Positions 55,233 through 63,974 of a DNA stretch of 64,000 nucleotides are shown here, in pieces. The translations under genes and the position numbers were made by a program. Numbering within the stretch: position 1 is the first letter of the stretch; every line of letters starts with the position of its first letter. The DNA lies in NCBI RefSeq assembly GCF_017309385.1, contig NZ_JAFJMJ010000002.1, positions 1,922,001 through 1,986,000 on the forward strand, written 5' to 3'. Source of the stretch: Amycolatopsis sp. 195334CR (GTDB lineage: Bacteria; Actinomycetota; Actinomycetes; Mycobacteriales; Pseudonocardiaceae). The notes below the pieces were generated by a model. The model ran no database searches. It was not told where the DNA came from and worked only from the letters and a program-made list of their open reading frames with translations.

Positions 55233-56624
55233 ATGCGTGCTCTGGTGGACGATCTGCGCCGGGACCTGCCCGCCGACCGGCTGGTGCTCGACCCCGACCT
55301 GATCAGCGGATACGTGCACGACGAGGCCGAGTGGGCCCCGCACGGCACGCCGTGCGCGGTGGTCCGGCCCCGGACGTCCGACGAGGTGCGGGCCGTGGTG
55401 CTCGCCTGCCTGCGGCACCGCGTGCCGGTCGTCCCGCGGGGTGCCGGGACCGGGTTGTCCGGCGGCGCCAACGCGATCGACGGCGCCGTGGTGGTGAGCA
55501 CCGCCCAGATGACCGAGATCCGCGAGATCGACCCGGTCGAACGCCTCGCCGTGGTCCAGCCGGGTGTGGTCAACGACGACCTGCGCGCCGCCTGCGCCGA
55601 GCGGGACCTCTGGTACCCGCCCGACCCGGCGAGCGCGCCGTGGTCGACCATCGGCGGCAACGTGGCCACGAACGCCGGTGGCATCTGCTGCGCCAAGTAC
55701 GGCGTCACCCGCGACTACGTGCTGGCGCTGGAGGTGGTCACCGGCACCGGCGAGCTGGTCCGGCTGGGCAGGCGGACGGCCAAGGGCGTGGCGGGCTACG
55801 ACCTGGCCGGGCTGGTGGTCGGCTCGGAGGGCACGCTCGGCGTGGTCACCGAGGTGACCGTGCGGCTGCGCCCCCGCCGCGAGCCCGAGCACACCGTGGC
55901 CGGGTACTTCTCGTCCATTGTGGACGCCGGGCGGGCGGTGACCGCGATCGGCGCGGCCGGGCTGACCCCGTCCGCACTGGAGCTGATCGACCGGCACTGC
56001 CTGGCCGCGGTGGACCGGTGGAAGAACATGGGCCTGTCCGCGGACGCCGACGTGGTGCTGCTCGGCCGCACCGACGCGCCGGGCGAGGCGGGGGAGCGCG
56101 AGGTCGAGGCGATGCTGGCGTGCTTCGAGCACGCCGGGGCCACCTGGGCCGCGCGGTCCACCGACCAGGAGGAGGCCGACGCCCTGTTCGCCGCGCGGCG
56201 GCTCGCCTACCCGGCGCTGGAACGGCTCGGCCCGGTGCTCACCGAGGACGTGTGCGTGCCGCGGGCCGCGGTGCCCGAAATGCTGGCGCGCATCGAGAAA
56301 ACGGCGTCCGAAATGGACACGCTGATCGCGAACATCGCGCACGCCGGGGACGGCAACCTGCACCCGCTGCTGATCACCCCGCCCGGCGACGAGGACGCCC
56401 GCCGCCGCGCGCAGGCCGCGTTCGACCGGATCATCGCCGACGCCATCGACCTCGGCGGCACGGTCACCGGCGAGCACGGCGTCGGCCTGCTCAAGCGCGA
56501 CGGGCTGAGCGCCGAGCTGAGCCCCGCCGTGCTGGACCTGCACCGCGCGGTCAAGGACGCGCTCGACCCGCACGGGATCCTCAACCCCGGCAAGGTGTTC
56601 ACTCGCGCGCCCGGAGCGCGCTGA
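55233..56624 (+). CDS. GlcD-like FAD-linked (S)-2-hydroxy-acid oxidase
   Basis: A 463-residue PCMH/VAO-family flavoenzyme. The FAD-binding domain shows VVRPRTSDEVRAVVLACLRH, VVPRGAGTGLSGGANAIDGA, PPDPASAPWSTIGGNVATNA and GLVVGSEGTLGVVTEVTVRL. The C-terminal domain has IANIAHAGDGNLHPLLITPP and GTVTGEHGVGLLKRDGL, which carry the conserved H-A-G-D-G-N-x-H and G-E-H-G-V-G motifs. This matches GlcD and D-lactate dehydrogenase-type enzymes. No GlcE/GlcF subunits are adjacent. It overlaps the convergent PucR gene at the 3' end by 26 bp. The ATG at 55233 fits the family N-terminus. Confidence 0.9.
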   Translation: MRALVDDLRRDLPADRLVLDPDLISGYVHDEAEWAPHGTPCAVVRPRTSDEVRAVVLACLRHRVPVVPRGAGTGLSGGANAIDGAVVVSTAQMTEIREIDPVERLAVVQPGVVNDDLRAACAERDLWYPPDPASAPWSTIGGNVATNAGGICCAKYGVTRDYVLALEVVTGTGELVRLGRRTAKGVAGYDLAGLVVGSEGTLGVVTEVTVRLRPRREPEHTVAGYFSSIVDAGRAVTAIGAAGLTPSALELIDRHCLAAVDRWKNMGLSADADVVLLGRTDAPGEAGEREVEAMLACFEHAGATWAARSTDQEEADALFAARRLAYPALERLGPVLTEDVCVPRAAVPEMLARIEKTASEMDTLIANIAHAGDGNLHPLLITPPGDEDARRRAQAAFDRIIADAIDLGGTVTGEHGVGLLKRDGLSAELSPAVLDLHRAVKDALDPHGILNPGKVFTRAPGAR

Positions 56625-58380
56625 GCACCTCGTCCAGCCGCAGGGCGAGCTGGATCTCCAGCGCGCGCTGCGGTTCGCGCCAGCCGGGGCCGAGCAGTCC
56701 GTCGATGCGCTCGAGCCGCTGGTACAGGGTGTTCGCGTGGATGTGCAGCAGTTCGCAGGTCCGCGCGTGGTGCCGCGACTGCTCCAGGTACGTCCGCAGC
56801 GTGGTGGCCAGCCGCTCGTGCGCGAGCAGCGGGCCGACCGCGTCGGTGATGAACACCAGCAGTTCGTCGCGACCGGCCTGGCCGAACAGCGACCGGTACA
56901 GGCCGAGTTCGGCGGCCCGCGCGCAGTCGCGGGCGCGGCCGAGCGCCAGCAGCACGGTGGCGGTCTGGCGGGCGGACTCGTGGGCGGTGCGGATCGCGTG
57001 CACCCCACCGGAACACGGCGCGATCCCGACCGCGCAGGGCAGGTCGAGGCGGCGGATCCACCCGGCCGCGCGCTCGGCCGTGGTCCCCGGCAGCAACGCG
57101 ACGACGTGCCCGCTGTGTTCGGCCGACCAGCCGCCGAACTCCGCCACGACGCGCCCGGCCAGCGCGGTCGCCTGCCGCGGGTCGGCGTCACCCGGATCGA
57201 AGACCGCGACCGCCCGCACCCCGGCGACGCCGATGCCGACGCGCCGGGCCCGCCGCCGGAGCCCGGCTTCGTCGGCGCCGGGGGAGAGCAGCGCGCTGAC
57301 GAACTCCCCGCGGGTGCGCAGTTCCGCCTCCGCGCGCGACTGCTCGGAGGTGATCACCACCGCCACCGAGGTCGCGCCGAGACCGAGCAGCCGGGGTGCG
57401 TCGGCGTCCTGGGCGGCCGCGCCGCTCGCGATGAGGCAACCGGCGTACCCGCTGCCCAGCACCACCGGCGCCAGCACCGCGTCACCGACGTGGACCACGG
57501 TGCGGGGTTCACCCGAGGGTTCGGCGGACCCCGGCTCACCGGCGAGCAGTTCGTGGTCCGCGCCGAAAACGGCGACCGGACCGCCCAGCGCTCGCGCCAG
57601 CTCGCCGGCGATCTCGGCGAACCCGCCGCCGTCGATCACCGCGGCGGTGAGCCGCTCACGTAGTTCGTCGGCGCGGCGCAGGGTCGCGTTCGCGGAGCTG
57701 AGTTCCTCGAACAACCCGGCGTTGTGCAGTGCGACCGCGGCGTGGGACGCGAGCGCGGCGAGCAGTTCGACTTCACCGCCATGGAAGGCCCTGGGCCGCC
57801 GATCGGCTGCCAGCAGCACCCCGACGGTCTGGTCTCCGCGGATCAGCGGAACGCCGAGAATGCCACCGAGGTGCTCGCTCCCGGCGGCCGCGTCGATGCT
57901 TCGGAGGTGCTCGATGCGGGCGTCGCGCAGGTAGTCCTCGGTCCACATCGGCTCGCCGGTGCGCAGCACGCGGCCGCCGAGACCGGTACCCGGGGACAGC
58001 TCGATCCCGCGCAGCGCCGCGCCCATGGAGCCGTCGGCCACCTCGATCCGCAGCCGGTCGTCGGCCTGCCGGAGCATCAGGTACGCGACGTCGACGCCGA
58101 GCAGCCGCCGGGCCTGCGCGGCGACCTCGCTGAGCACCTCGGCGGAGTCACGCAGCGTGGTCAGGCGGCGGGCGAGGTCGTTGAGCACGGTCAGCTCGGC
58201 CGCGTGCTGCCGCCGGGCGTCGAGCCGCCGCCGGATGGCGAACGCGCGGTCGGCCGCCAGCGCCAGCCGGTCGCGGTCGGCACCGCTCGCGCCGGTCAGC
58301 TGCTCGCGGCGGAAGTCCTCCAGCTCGGCGTCCGGTCGTTCGTCGGCGAGCAGGCGCAGCCAGGAGTCGGTCTCGGACAT
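56599..58380 (-). CDS. GAF-domain PucR-type transcriptional regulator
   Basis: A 593-residue regulator. A GAF domain (residues ~70-215) follows a helical N-terminus: VAAQARRLLGVDVAYLMLRQ, GTGLGGRVLRTGEPMWTEDY and LAALASHAAVALHNAGLFEE. The middle carries a CdaR-like GGDEF-related region. The C-terminus is the PucR HTH (PF13556): LLAHERLATTLRTYLEQSRH, ARTCELLHIHANTLYQRLER and IDGLLG. It likely senses a small molecule through GAF. The start at 58380 lies next to a 23-bp palindrome (58387-58409). Convergent GlcD and divergent hydrolase genes are the likely targets. Confidence 0.9.
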   Translation of the reverse strand: MSETDSWLRLLADERPDAELEDFRREQLTGASGADRDRLALAADRAFAIRRRLDARRQHAAELTVLNDLARRLTTLRDSAEVLSEVAAQARRLLGVDVAYLMLRQADDRLRIEVADGSMGAALRGIELSPGTGLGGRVLRTGEPMWTEDYLRDARIEHLRSIDAAAGSEHLGGILGVPLIRGDQTVGVLLAADRRPRAFHGGEVELLAALASHAAVALHNAGLFEELSSANATLRRADELRERLTAAVIDGGGFAEIAGELARALGGPVAVFGADHELLAGEPGSAEPSGEPRTVVHVGDAVLAPVVLGSGYAGCLIASGAAAQDADAPRLLGLGATSVAVVITSEQSRAEAELRTRGEFVSALLSPGADEAGLRRRARRVGIGVAGVRAVAVFDPGDADPRQATALAGRVVAEFGGWSAEHSGHVVALLPGTTAERAAGWIRRLDLPCAVGIAPCSGGVHAIRTAHESARQTATVLLALGRARDCARAAELGLYRSLFGQAGRDELLVFITDAVGPLLAHERLATTLRTYLEQSRHHARTCELLHIHANTLYQRLERIDGLLGPGWREPQRALEIQLALRLDEVLSALRARE

Positions 58381-58386
58381 CCCTCC

Positions 58387-58409
58387 ATCATGGAGAGCTT
58401 CTCCATGAT
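58387..58409. promoter_or_regulatory. 23-bp palindrome upstream of the PucR gene
   Basis: ATCATGGAGA (58387-58396) and TCTCCATGAT (58400-58409) are perfect 10-bp arms with a 3-bp spacer. It starts 7 bp upstream of the PucR start codon and is 63 bp from the hydrolase start. It is the most perfect long palindrome in the window and is probably the operator for PucR autoregulation and hydrolase control. Confidence 0.65.
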
Positions 58410-58471
58410 CAGCCACAGGTGGGGAGGATCTGTCCATGGGAGCCGCCGCCCGCGCGTGCTTCGATGGGGGC

Positions 58472-59278
58472 ATGGGCTCAGTGACCACCAGTGACGGCAT
58501 CACCCTCCACCTGACCGACGAAGGCAGCGGACCGGCGGTGGTGCTGGTCGCGGGGTATCGCGCCGCCGCCGAGACCTGGGTGCTCCAGGCCGACGCGCTG
58601 ACCGCGGCCGGGTACCGCGTGCTCTGCCTCGACCGCCGTTCGCAGGGCCGGTCGGACGCCCCGGCGTTCGGGCAGCGCATGGCCCGCCACGGCAAGGACC
58701 TGCACGACGCGCTCGTGGCGGCGGAACTGGACGAGGTGCTGCTGATCGGCAGTTCGATGGGCGCCAGCACGATCTGGTCCTATGTGGACCTTTTTGGCGG
58801 CGAGCGGGTGCGGGGTGTGGTGAGCATCGACCAGACGCCGCGGATGATCAACGGGAACGGCTGGTCGTATGGCTTCTACGGCCTCGACACGGCGAACTCG
58901 GGCGACTTCTTCACCGGCGGCGTGCCGGAAACCGGTAAGGGGCTGAGCGCCGAGCAAGCGAGCCAGGGCCTGCTGCGGCTGGTCGACCGGCTCGGCGCGG
59001 AGAACGTGAGCCCGCCGCCCGACCGGCCGGAAACCCTGCCGCTGCTGCACGACCACGCCCACCAGGACTGGCGGGACGTGATCGCGCGAGCGGAGTTCCC
59101 GGTGCTCATGGTGGCGGGCCGGGAAAGCCAGTTCTGGCCGTGCGAGCACGCCGGGGCCGCGATCCGGGACACCCGGTCGGGCCGGGCGGTGGTGCTGGAG
59201 GACGCCGGGCACGCCACCCACCTGGACCGCCCGGACGCGGTCAACGACGCGCTGCTCGCCTTCGCCGGTGACCTCTAG
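58472..59278 (+). CDS. Alpha/beta-fold hydrolase
   Basis: A 268-residue hydrolase. The core shows SGPAVVLVAGYRAAAETWVL (oxyanion loop), YRVLCLDRRSQGRSDAPAFG, the nucleophile elbow LIGSSMGASTIWSYV, and catalytic His in EDAGHATHLDRPDAVNDAL with acidic residue candidates near VLMVAGRESQFWPCEHAG. The W-S-Y-V-D-L and S-I-D-Q-T-P segments resemble haloperoxidase/esterase-like members. The substrate is unknown. The ATG at 58472 follows GATGGGGGC. It is divergent from the PucR gene. Confidence 0.9.
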   Translation: MGSVTTSDGITLHLTDEGSGPAVVLVAGYRAAAETWVLQADALTAAGYRVLCLDRRSQGRSDAPAFGQRMARHGKDLHDALVAAELDEVLLIGSSMGASTIWSYVDLFGGERVRGVVSIDQTPRMINGNGWSYGFYGLDTANSGDFFTGGVPETGKGLSAEQASQGLLRLVDRLGAENVSPPPDRPETLPLLHDHAHQDWRDVIARAEFPVLMVAGRESQFWPCEHAGAAIRDTRSGRAVVLEDAGHATHLDRPDAVNDALLAFAGDL

Positions 59279-59505
59279 GTGCGGCCCTTGCCCTTGCTCC
59301 TGTCGGTGCACACCGCGTTCGCCGAGTCCGAAGTGCACACCTGCAGGTACACGGTCTGGTCCTGCTCACCGAACTCGTGCCGTCGTACGCGAAAACGTAG
59401 GCCGACGTGCCGCTTAGCCCGCGACTGCGACCGCCACTCTGATGGTTCCGCGGTGTGCCATCGTTTCCCCTCTCTGGTCGGTGCGAGGGGAACGATGGCG
59501 GCCAC
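59275..59505 (-). CDS. Possible small hypothetical protein, perhaps frameshifted
   Basis: An open frame of up to 76 residues. The C-terminal half, EFGEQDQTVYLQVCTSDSAN, has protein-like composition for this region, and it ends in a basic KGKGRT tail. The N-terminal half is Arg/Ser-rich and unconvincing. A second frame contains a short ORF starting ATG at 59461 behind GAGGGGAAACG (HRGTIRVAVAVAG, then stop). A broken or frameshifted small gene is possible. Confidence is low. Confidence 0.3.
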   Translation of the reverse strand: MAAIVPLAPTREGKRWHTAEPSEWRSQSRAKRHVGLRFRVRRHEFGEQDQTVYLQVCTSDSANAVCTDRSKGKGRT

Positions 59506-59521
59506 CGCTTTTACGCCGGTT

Positions 59522-60703
59522 TCATTTTCGCTGGAAGGAAACCTTGTGCAGGCGGCCGGGGTACTCGTCGGCCACGTACAGCTCGCCGTACTCGTCCACG
59601 CCGAACGCGGTGACGTCGGTCGGGAAGGCCCCGATCTCGCCCTCGAAGTAGGTGCCGTCGCCGTTGTCCCGCACCGCCCACGCGGTGCCGCGGCAGAAGT
59701 CGGTGGCCACGTAGGTGCCCGCCGCGAGGTCGGCGAACTGGCGCCCGCGGTAGACGTGCCCGCCGATCACCGCGCAGCCCTGCTCACCGGAGACGTAGTC
59801 GAACACCGGCCCGGTGTACTTCGCCTTGGGGTCGCAGCGGTCCTGGTTGTACACCACCGGACCCTCCATGCAGGACCAGCCGAAGTTGACCCCGCCCTGG
59901 TGCGCGCGGATGTGGTCGACCTCCTCGAACCGCCCCTGGCCTACGTCGCCGATCCACAGCGAGCCGTTGTGCGGGTCGAACGAGAACCGCCACGGGTTGC
60001 GGAGGCCGTACGACCAGATCTCGGTGCGCACCCCGGCGTTGCCGACGAACGGGTTGTCACCCGGCACGCAGTACGACTTCCCGCCGCACGAACGGTTCAC
60101 GTCCAGGCGCACGATCTTGCCGAGCAGGGTGTCCAGCCGCTGCCCGGTGGCCAGCGGGTCACCCGCGCCGCCGCCGTCCCCGATGCCCCAGTACAGGTTG
60201 CCGTCCGAACCGAAGGCGACCTGCCCGCCGTTGTGGTTGGGGAACTCGCTGTGCGGCTGGGACAGCAGTTCCTCCACCGCGCCGGTGTCCAGCCGCACGC
60301 GCGCGAGCGTCACCGCGTGGTCCGGCAGTCGCGTGTACGCCGCGTACGCGGTCTTGCGGTCCTTCGCCAGCGCCAGCCCGAGCAACCCGCGTTCCACCGC
60401 CCCCGAACTGATCCGGGCACTGATGTCCAGCACCGGCTGCGCGGCCAGCCCGGTCTTCGGGTGGAAGGCGCGGATCACCCCGCGCTTCTCGGTGACCAGC
60501 AGCCTGCCGTCGCCGACCGGCGTGATCGAGGTGGGGTTCTGCAGGCCGGTGGCCACTTCGGTGGTGACGACGGTCAGCTGGTCCAGCGGCACCGAGGCCC
60601 GCCCGGTCTCCGTCCCGCTCGCCGGTACCAGACCACCCAGCAGTGCGGTGGCGGCGAGCGGTACGGCCAAAGACCACCGTTTCCACGCGTGCAGTCGCGA
60701 CAT
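59522..60703 (-). CDS. Secreted glucose/sorbosone dehydrogenase-type (PQQ-like beta-propeller) protein
   Basis: A 393-residue exported protein with signal peptide (LAVPLAATALLGGLVPASG). The beta-propeller (GSDH family, PF07995) shows VATGLQNPTSITPVGDGRLL, ERGLLGLALAKDRKTAYAAY, NHNGGQVAFGSDGNLYWGIG, DGGGAGDPLATGQRLDTLLG, GLRNPWRFSFDPHNGSLWIG and VGQGRFEEVDHI, including the H-N-G-G and G-x-R-N-P motifs for PQQ and calcium binding. It probably oxidises sugars with PQQ, or acts as an adhesin-like propeller. The ATG at 60703 follows AAGGAGCTGAC. Confidence 0.88.
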   Translation of the reverse strand: MSRLHAWKRWSLAVPLAATALLGGLVPASGTETGRASVPLDQLTVVTTEVATGLQNPTSITPVGDGRLLVTEKRGVIRAFHPKTGLAAQPVLDISARISSGAVERGLLGLALAKDRKTAYAAYTRLPDHAVTLARVRLDTGAVEELLSQPHSEFPNHNGGQVAFGSDGNLYWGIGDGGGAGDPLATGQRLDTLLGKIVRLDVNRSCGGKSYCVPGDNPFVGNAGVRTEIWSYGLRNPWRFSFDPHNGSLWIGDVGQGRFEEVDHIRAHQGGVNFGWSCMEGPVVYNQDRCDPKAKYTGPVFDYVSGEQGCAVIGGHVYRGRQFADLAAGTYVATDFCRGTAWAVRDNGDGTYFEGEIGAFPTDVTAFGVDEYGELYVADEYPGRLHKVSFQRK

Positions 60704-60860
60704 GTCAGCTCCTTGATTGGTCTGGTCCAATTCAAGCGGGCGTCCGGGCGCCGCGGTACCCCCAAACGGACTGCCCCGGCCGGAGTTTCGCCGCCGGGAA
60801 ACCCGGGTGAAAGCCGGGCACGGAGAGTCTTGCGCGAGAACCGACAAGAGGGAGACATCC

Positions 60861-61322
60861 ATGCTGGTCACACGAAGAATCCTCGCGGGAACGACCGCGA
60901 TCGCCGCCGTCGTGCTCGGGGCCGCCCCGGCCACCGCCGCGGCCGCGGACGGCACCTGGAAGGCCTATGGGAACACCAATCCGATCACCTCCAGTGCCAG
61001 CACCTGGACGTGCGGCGGCACCAAGTCGATCGCGACCAGCGTGGGCGCGCAGGTCTGCATGGTGGTGACGCCGAACCGGGAATCCATGCAGGGTGCGGTG
61101 ATCGTGCGCAACAACAAGTCCAGCACCTTCAGCACGAGCGCGGCGATGCACCTGTACCGGCCCTCCGGCGCCGAGGTGCTGGACGGCTGGGTCTGTCACA
61201 CGTCCGGGGTGGCCGCGAACTCCTGGTCGGTGTGCTTCGGGAAGACCATCACCCATCCCGGCCCGACCCGCGCGGAGGGCTTCGCCAACGGCAAGGTCCT
61301 CGGCTCCTCGCCGAACACCTAG
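60861..61322 (+). CDS. Small secreted protein of unknown function
   Basis: A 153-residue protein with signal peptide: RRILAGTTAIAAVVLGAAPA and a T-A-A-A-A-D-G cleavage region. The mature ~120 residues contain four cysteines (TWTCGGTKSI, AQVCMVVTP, WVCHTSG and SVCFGK) that could form two disulphides. The rest is strand-rich (GAVIVRNNKSSTFSTSAAMH). I do not recognise the family. The ATG at 60861 follows GAGGGAGACATCC. It overlaps the convergent VOC gene by 4 bp. Confidence 0.75.
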   Translation: MLVTRRILAGTTAIAAVVLGAAPATAAAADGTWKAYGNTNPITSSASTWTCGGTKSIATSVGAQVCMVVTPNRESMQGAVIVRNNKSSTFSTSAAMHLYRPSGAEVLDGWVCHTSGVAANSWSVCFGKTITHPGPTRAEGFANGKVLGSSPNT

Positions 61323-61738
61323 AAGACCGGTCGCGGCACCAGGACCACCAGCCAGCCGTCCGGGTCGGGAAAGGCGAGTGCGCCGTTCTCGGCCCAGTAC
61401 GGGTTTTCCAGCTCGACCGGTTCGTGGCCGGCCTCCCCGAGCCGGACCACGGTTTCCTGCATCCGCGTGTCGCCGTCGAAGTACAGCACCAGCAGGTTTT
61501 CCTGGGTGGGTGCCGGTCCCGGGCTGCCCTCGGCGTGCGAGGTGAACTCCAGGTGGTAGTCCGTGCCCGGCAGGCCCAGCATCACGCCGTCGTACCCGGC
61601 GTGCCCGGTGAAGCGGTACAACTCCGGCAGGCCGAGGCAGCCCGAGTAGAACTCGACCACCTCGGCCAGCCGGTCGGTCGGCCGCGCCACGCGCACCTGC
61701 GCCACGGCCAGTCCCGGCGGCCACTCCTGATCCCGCAT
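61319..61738 (-). CDS. VOC-family (glyoxalase/bleomycin-resistance type) protein
   Basis: A 139-residue VOC protein with two beta-alpha-beta-beta-beta units. It reads LAVAQVRVARPTDRLAEVVE, FYSGCLGLPELYRFTGHAGY, then YHLEFTSHAEGSPGPA, LLVLYFDGDTRMQETVVRLG and NPYWAENGALAFPDPDGWLV. Metal-site candidates are H/E in H-L-E-F and E/D in the last strand. The substrate is unknown. The ATG at 61738 follows AGAGGACGGAACGG; an upstream in-frame ATG at 61768 is less likely. Confidence 0.85.
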   Translation of the reverse strand: MRDQEWPPGLAVAQVRVARPTDRLAEVVEFYSGCLGLPELYRFTGHAGYDGVMLGLPGTDYHLEFTSHAEGSPGPAPTQENLLVLYFDGDTRMQETVVRLGEAGHEPVELENPYWAENGALAFPDPDGWLVVLVPRPVF

Positions 61739-61801
61739 CCGTTCCGTCCTCTCGTTCGTCGAGAGCACGCTAGAATCTGGAGTGGACTGGAGGTCAAGGC
61801 C

Positions 61802-63631
61802 TCATTCGACGGTGACGCTCTTGGCCAGGTTGCGCGGCCGGTCGATCTCGCGGCCCAGCGTTTTCGCCAGGTGGTAGGCGAACAACTGCAGGGCGACCGA
61901 CAACGTGATCGGCGCCAGTTCGCGTTCCGCCCGCGGCACCCGGATGACGCCGGTGACCACCCCGGGCGGCAGGTCCGCGTCGGTCACCGCGATGACCGGG
62001 CCGCCGCGGGCCTTGATCTCCTCGATCGTGGACAGGTTCTTGGCCAGCAGGTCGTCGTCCGGCAGCACCACCACGGTCGGCATCTCCGGGTTGATCAGCG
62101 CGAGCGGCCCGTGCTTGAGCTCGGAGGCCTGGTACGCCTCGGCGTGCACGTAGGAGATCTCCTTGAGCTTCTGCGCGCCCTCCCTGGCCACCGGCCAGCC
62201 GCGCACCCGCCCGACGAAGAACATGTGCTCGGCACCGGCGTACTTCCTGGCGATCTCCGCGATGGCAGCCTCGGTGCCGAGGATGCCGGTCAGCTGCGAC
62301 GGCACCGCGAGCAGGCCGTCCACCAGGCGCCTGCCGTCGGCCATCGACAGGTCGCGGACGCGCCCCAGCTCCAGCGCGAGCAGGGCCAGCGCCACACCCA
62401 TGTTCGTGAAGGACTTGGTCGCCGCCACCGAGATCTCCGGTCCCGCGTGCAGGAACAGCCCGCTGCCGCACTCGCGCGCGATCGAGCTGCTGACCACGTT
62501 GACCAGGCCGATCACCCGGCCGCCCTTGCGCTTGAGCTCGTGCACCGCGGCCAGGGTGTCCAGCGTTTCGCCGGACTGGCTGATCGCCACGTACAGCGTT
62601 TCCGGGTCCACCACCGGGTTGCGGTAGCGGAACTCCGAGGCCGGTTCGGCGTCGGCCGGGATGCGCGCGAGCTGCTCGATCAGCTCGGCCCCGAGCTGCC
62701 CGGCGTAGTAGGCCGAACCGCAGCCGAGCAGCTTCACCCGCCGGATCTGCTGGTACTCGCGCGGGGTCAGGCCGACGCCGTCGAGCCGGGCGGACATGAA
62801 CCGGCGGTCCAGCCGCCCGCGCAGGCAGCGGTCGACCGCGTCGGGCTGCTCGGTCATCTCCTTGAACATGAAGTCCGGGTGCTCGCCCAGTTCGTAGTCG
62901 ATCGAACCGGCTTCGAGCGCGGTCGGCGGCCGGGTGGTCGAGCGCGTGCCGCCGGGGTCGTTCATGGTGCTGGTGTGGTAACCCTCGGCGGTGACCGTGG
63001 CCAGCTCGTCGTCCTCGAGGTAGATCACCTTCTCGGTGAACCGCACCAGCGCGGCGGTGTCCGAGGCGATCAGCATCTCCCGCTCGCCGAGCCCCAGCAC
63101 GATCGGGCTGCCGCGCCTCGCGGCGACCAGTTCACCGGGATTCTCCGCGTCCATCGCGATGACGCCGTACGTACCCTCCACTTGGGACAGTGCGTCGCGC
63201 ACCCGATCGGCCAGAGTGGACGCTCCGCTGCGCGCGATCAGGTGGGCGAGCACCTCGCTGTCGGTGTCCGAGGCCAGGTCCGCGCCGTCGGCGGTGAGGC
63301 GCTTGCGCAGCGCGTCGGAGTTCTCCAGCACGCCGTTGTGCACGATGGCGAACCGGCCGGCCGGGTCCAGGTGCGGATGCGCGTTGCGGTCACTGGGTTC
63401 GCCGTGCGTGGCCCAGCGCGTGTGCGCGATGCCGGCGGCGCCACTGAGCCCGTCCGGGATGACCCGGCGCAGGTCCGCCACCCGGCCCGCGGTCTTGTGC
63501 ACGCCGATCCCGTCCGGGCCCGCCACCGCGACGCCCGCCGAGTCGTAACCGCGGTACTCCAGCCGGTGCAGCCCCTCGACCAGCAGGGGGATCGCGTTCT
63601 TCGAACCGGTGTAACCGACGATGCCGCACAT
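61802..63631 (-). CDS. glmS: Glutamine-fructose-6-phosphate aminotransferase (isomerizing)
   Basis: A 609-residue enzyme of the typical length. Cys2 (MCGIVGYTG) is the nucleophile of the N-terminal glutaminase domain, with YRGYDSAGVAV, HTRWATHGEPSDRNAHPHLD and GVLENSDALR. Two SIS domains follow: VKLLGCGSAYYAGQLGAELI, SQSGETLDTLAAVHELK, AATKSFTNMGVALALLALEL, FFVGRVRGWPVAREGAQKLK, EAYQASELKHGPLALI and the C-terminal LAKSVTVE. It converts fructose 6-phosphate and glutamine to glucosamine 6-phosphate for peptidoglycan. It follows the 109-residue gene by 13 bp. Confidence 0.96.
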   Translation of the reverse strand: MCGIVGYTGSKNAIPLLVEGLHRLEYRGYDSAGVAVAGPDGIGVHKTAGRVADLRRVIPDGLSGAAGIAHTRWATHGEPSDRNAHPHLDPAGRFAIVHNGVLENSDALRKRLTADGADLASDTDSEVLAHLIARSGASTLADRVRDALSQVEGTYGVIAMDAENPGELVAARRGSPIVLGLGEREMLIASDTAALVRFTEKVIYLEDDELATVTAEGYHTSTMNDPGGTRSTTRPPTALEAGSIDYELGEHPDFMFKEMTEQPDAVDRCLRGRLDRRFMSARLDGVGLTPREYQQIRRVKLLGCGSAYYAGQLGAELIEQLARIPADAEPASEFRYRNPVVDPETLYVAISQSGETLDTLAAVHELKRKGGRVIGLVNVVSSSIARECGSGLFLHAGPEISVAATKSFTNMGVALALLALELGRVRDLSMADGRRLVDGLLAVPSQLTGILGTEAAIAEIARKYAGAEHMFFVGRVRGWPVAREGAQKLKEISYVHAEAYQASELKHGPLALINPEMPTVVVLPDDDLLAKNLSTIEEIKARGGPVIAVTDADLPPGVVTGVIRVPRAERELAPITLSVALQLFAYHLAKTLGREIDRPRNLAKSVTVE

Positions 63632-63644
63632 CCGGGCGTTCCTT

Positions 63645-63974
63645 TCAGCCGTAGACGATGCGCCGCAGCTGCCGTTCCGACAGCTCCGGCGCCGCGACCG
63701 GCCGCACCGCGAGTTCTTCGCGGAGCCGGGGCCAGATGGCGGCGTTCGGGAGCTGCCGGGCGCGCAGCTCGGCATGGCGCCGGCGCACGTACTCCTCGGG
63801 CGTCTCGACGAAGTAACCCATCACGTCGGAGACCACGCGCCTGGCGATGGCGGACGGCAGGCCGCTGGTCCTGACCACGTGGCGCAGCAGGTCCTCCGGC
63901 ACTTCGTCCCCCACGGCGGCCAGCATCGCACCGGCCGGGGGAGCGGCCCAAATCCCGTGCCCGGATTCGGGCAC
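63645..63974 (-). CDS. Small conserved hypothetical protein upstream of glmS
   Basis: A 109-residue soluble protein, mainly helical: VPEDLLRHVVRTSGLPSAIA, RRVVSDVMGYFVETPEEYVR, RRHAELRARQLPNAAIWPRL and REELAVRPVAAPELSERQLR. I do not recognise the family. The GTG start lies at 63974, 1 bp after a minus-strand TGA (63976-63978) that may end a further upstream gene at the window edge. It shares strand and probably transcript with glmS. Confidence 0.7.
   Translation of the reverse strand: MPESGHGIWAAPPAGAMLAAVGDEVPEDLLRHVVRTSGLPSAIARRVVSDVMGYFVETPEEYVRRRHAELRARQLPNAAIWPRLREELAVRPVAAPELSERQLRRIVYG

Noticed and set aside
59279..63874. A 1531-residue open frame on the plus strand
   Set aside because: It is antisense to the propeller protein, VOC, glmS and small gene, and its composition is His/Arg/Gln-rich as expected for a high-GC shadow frame.
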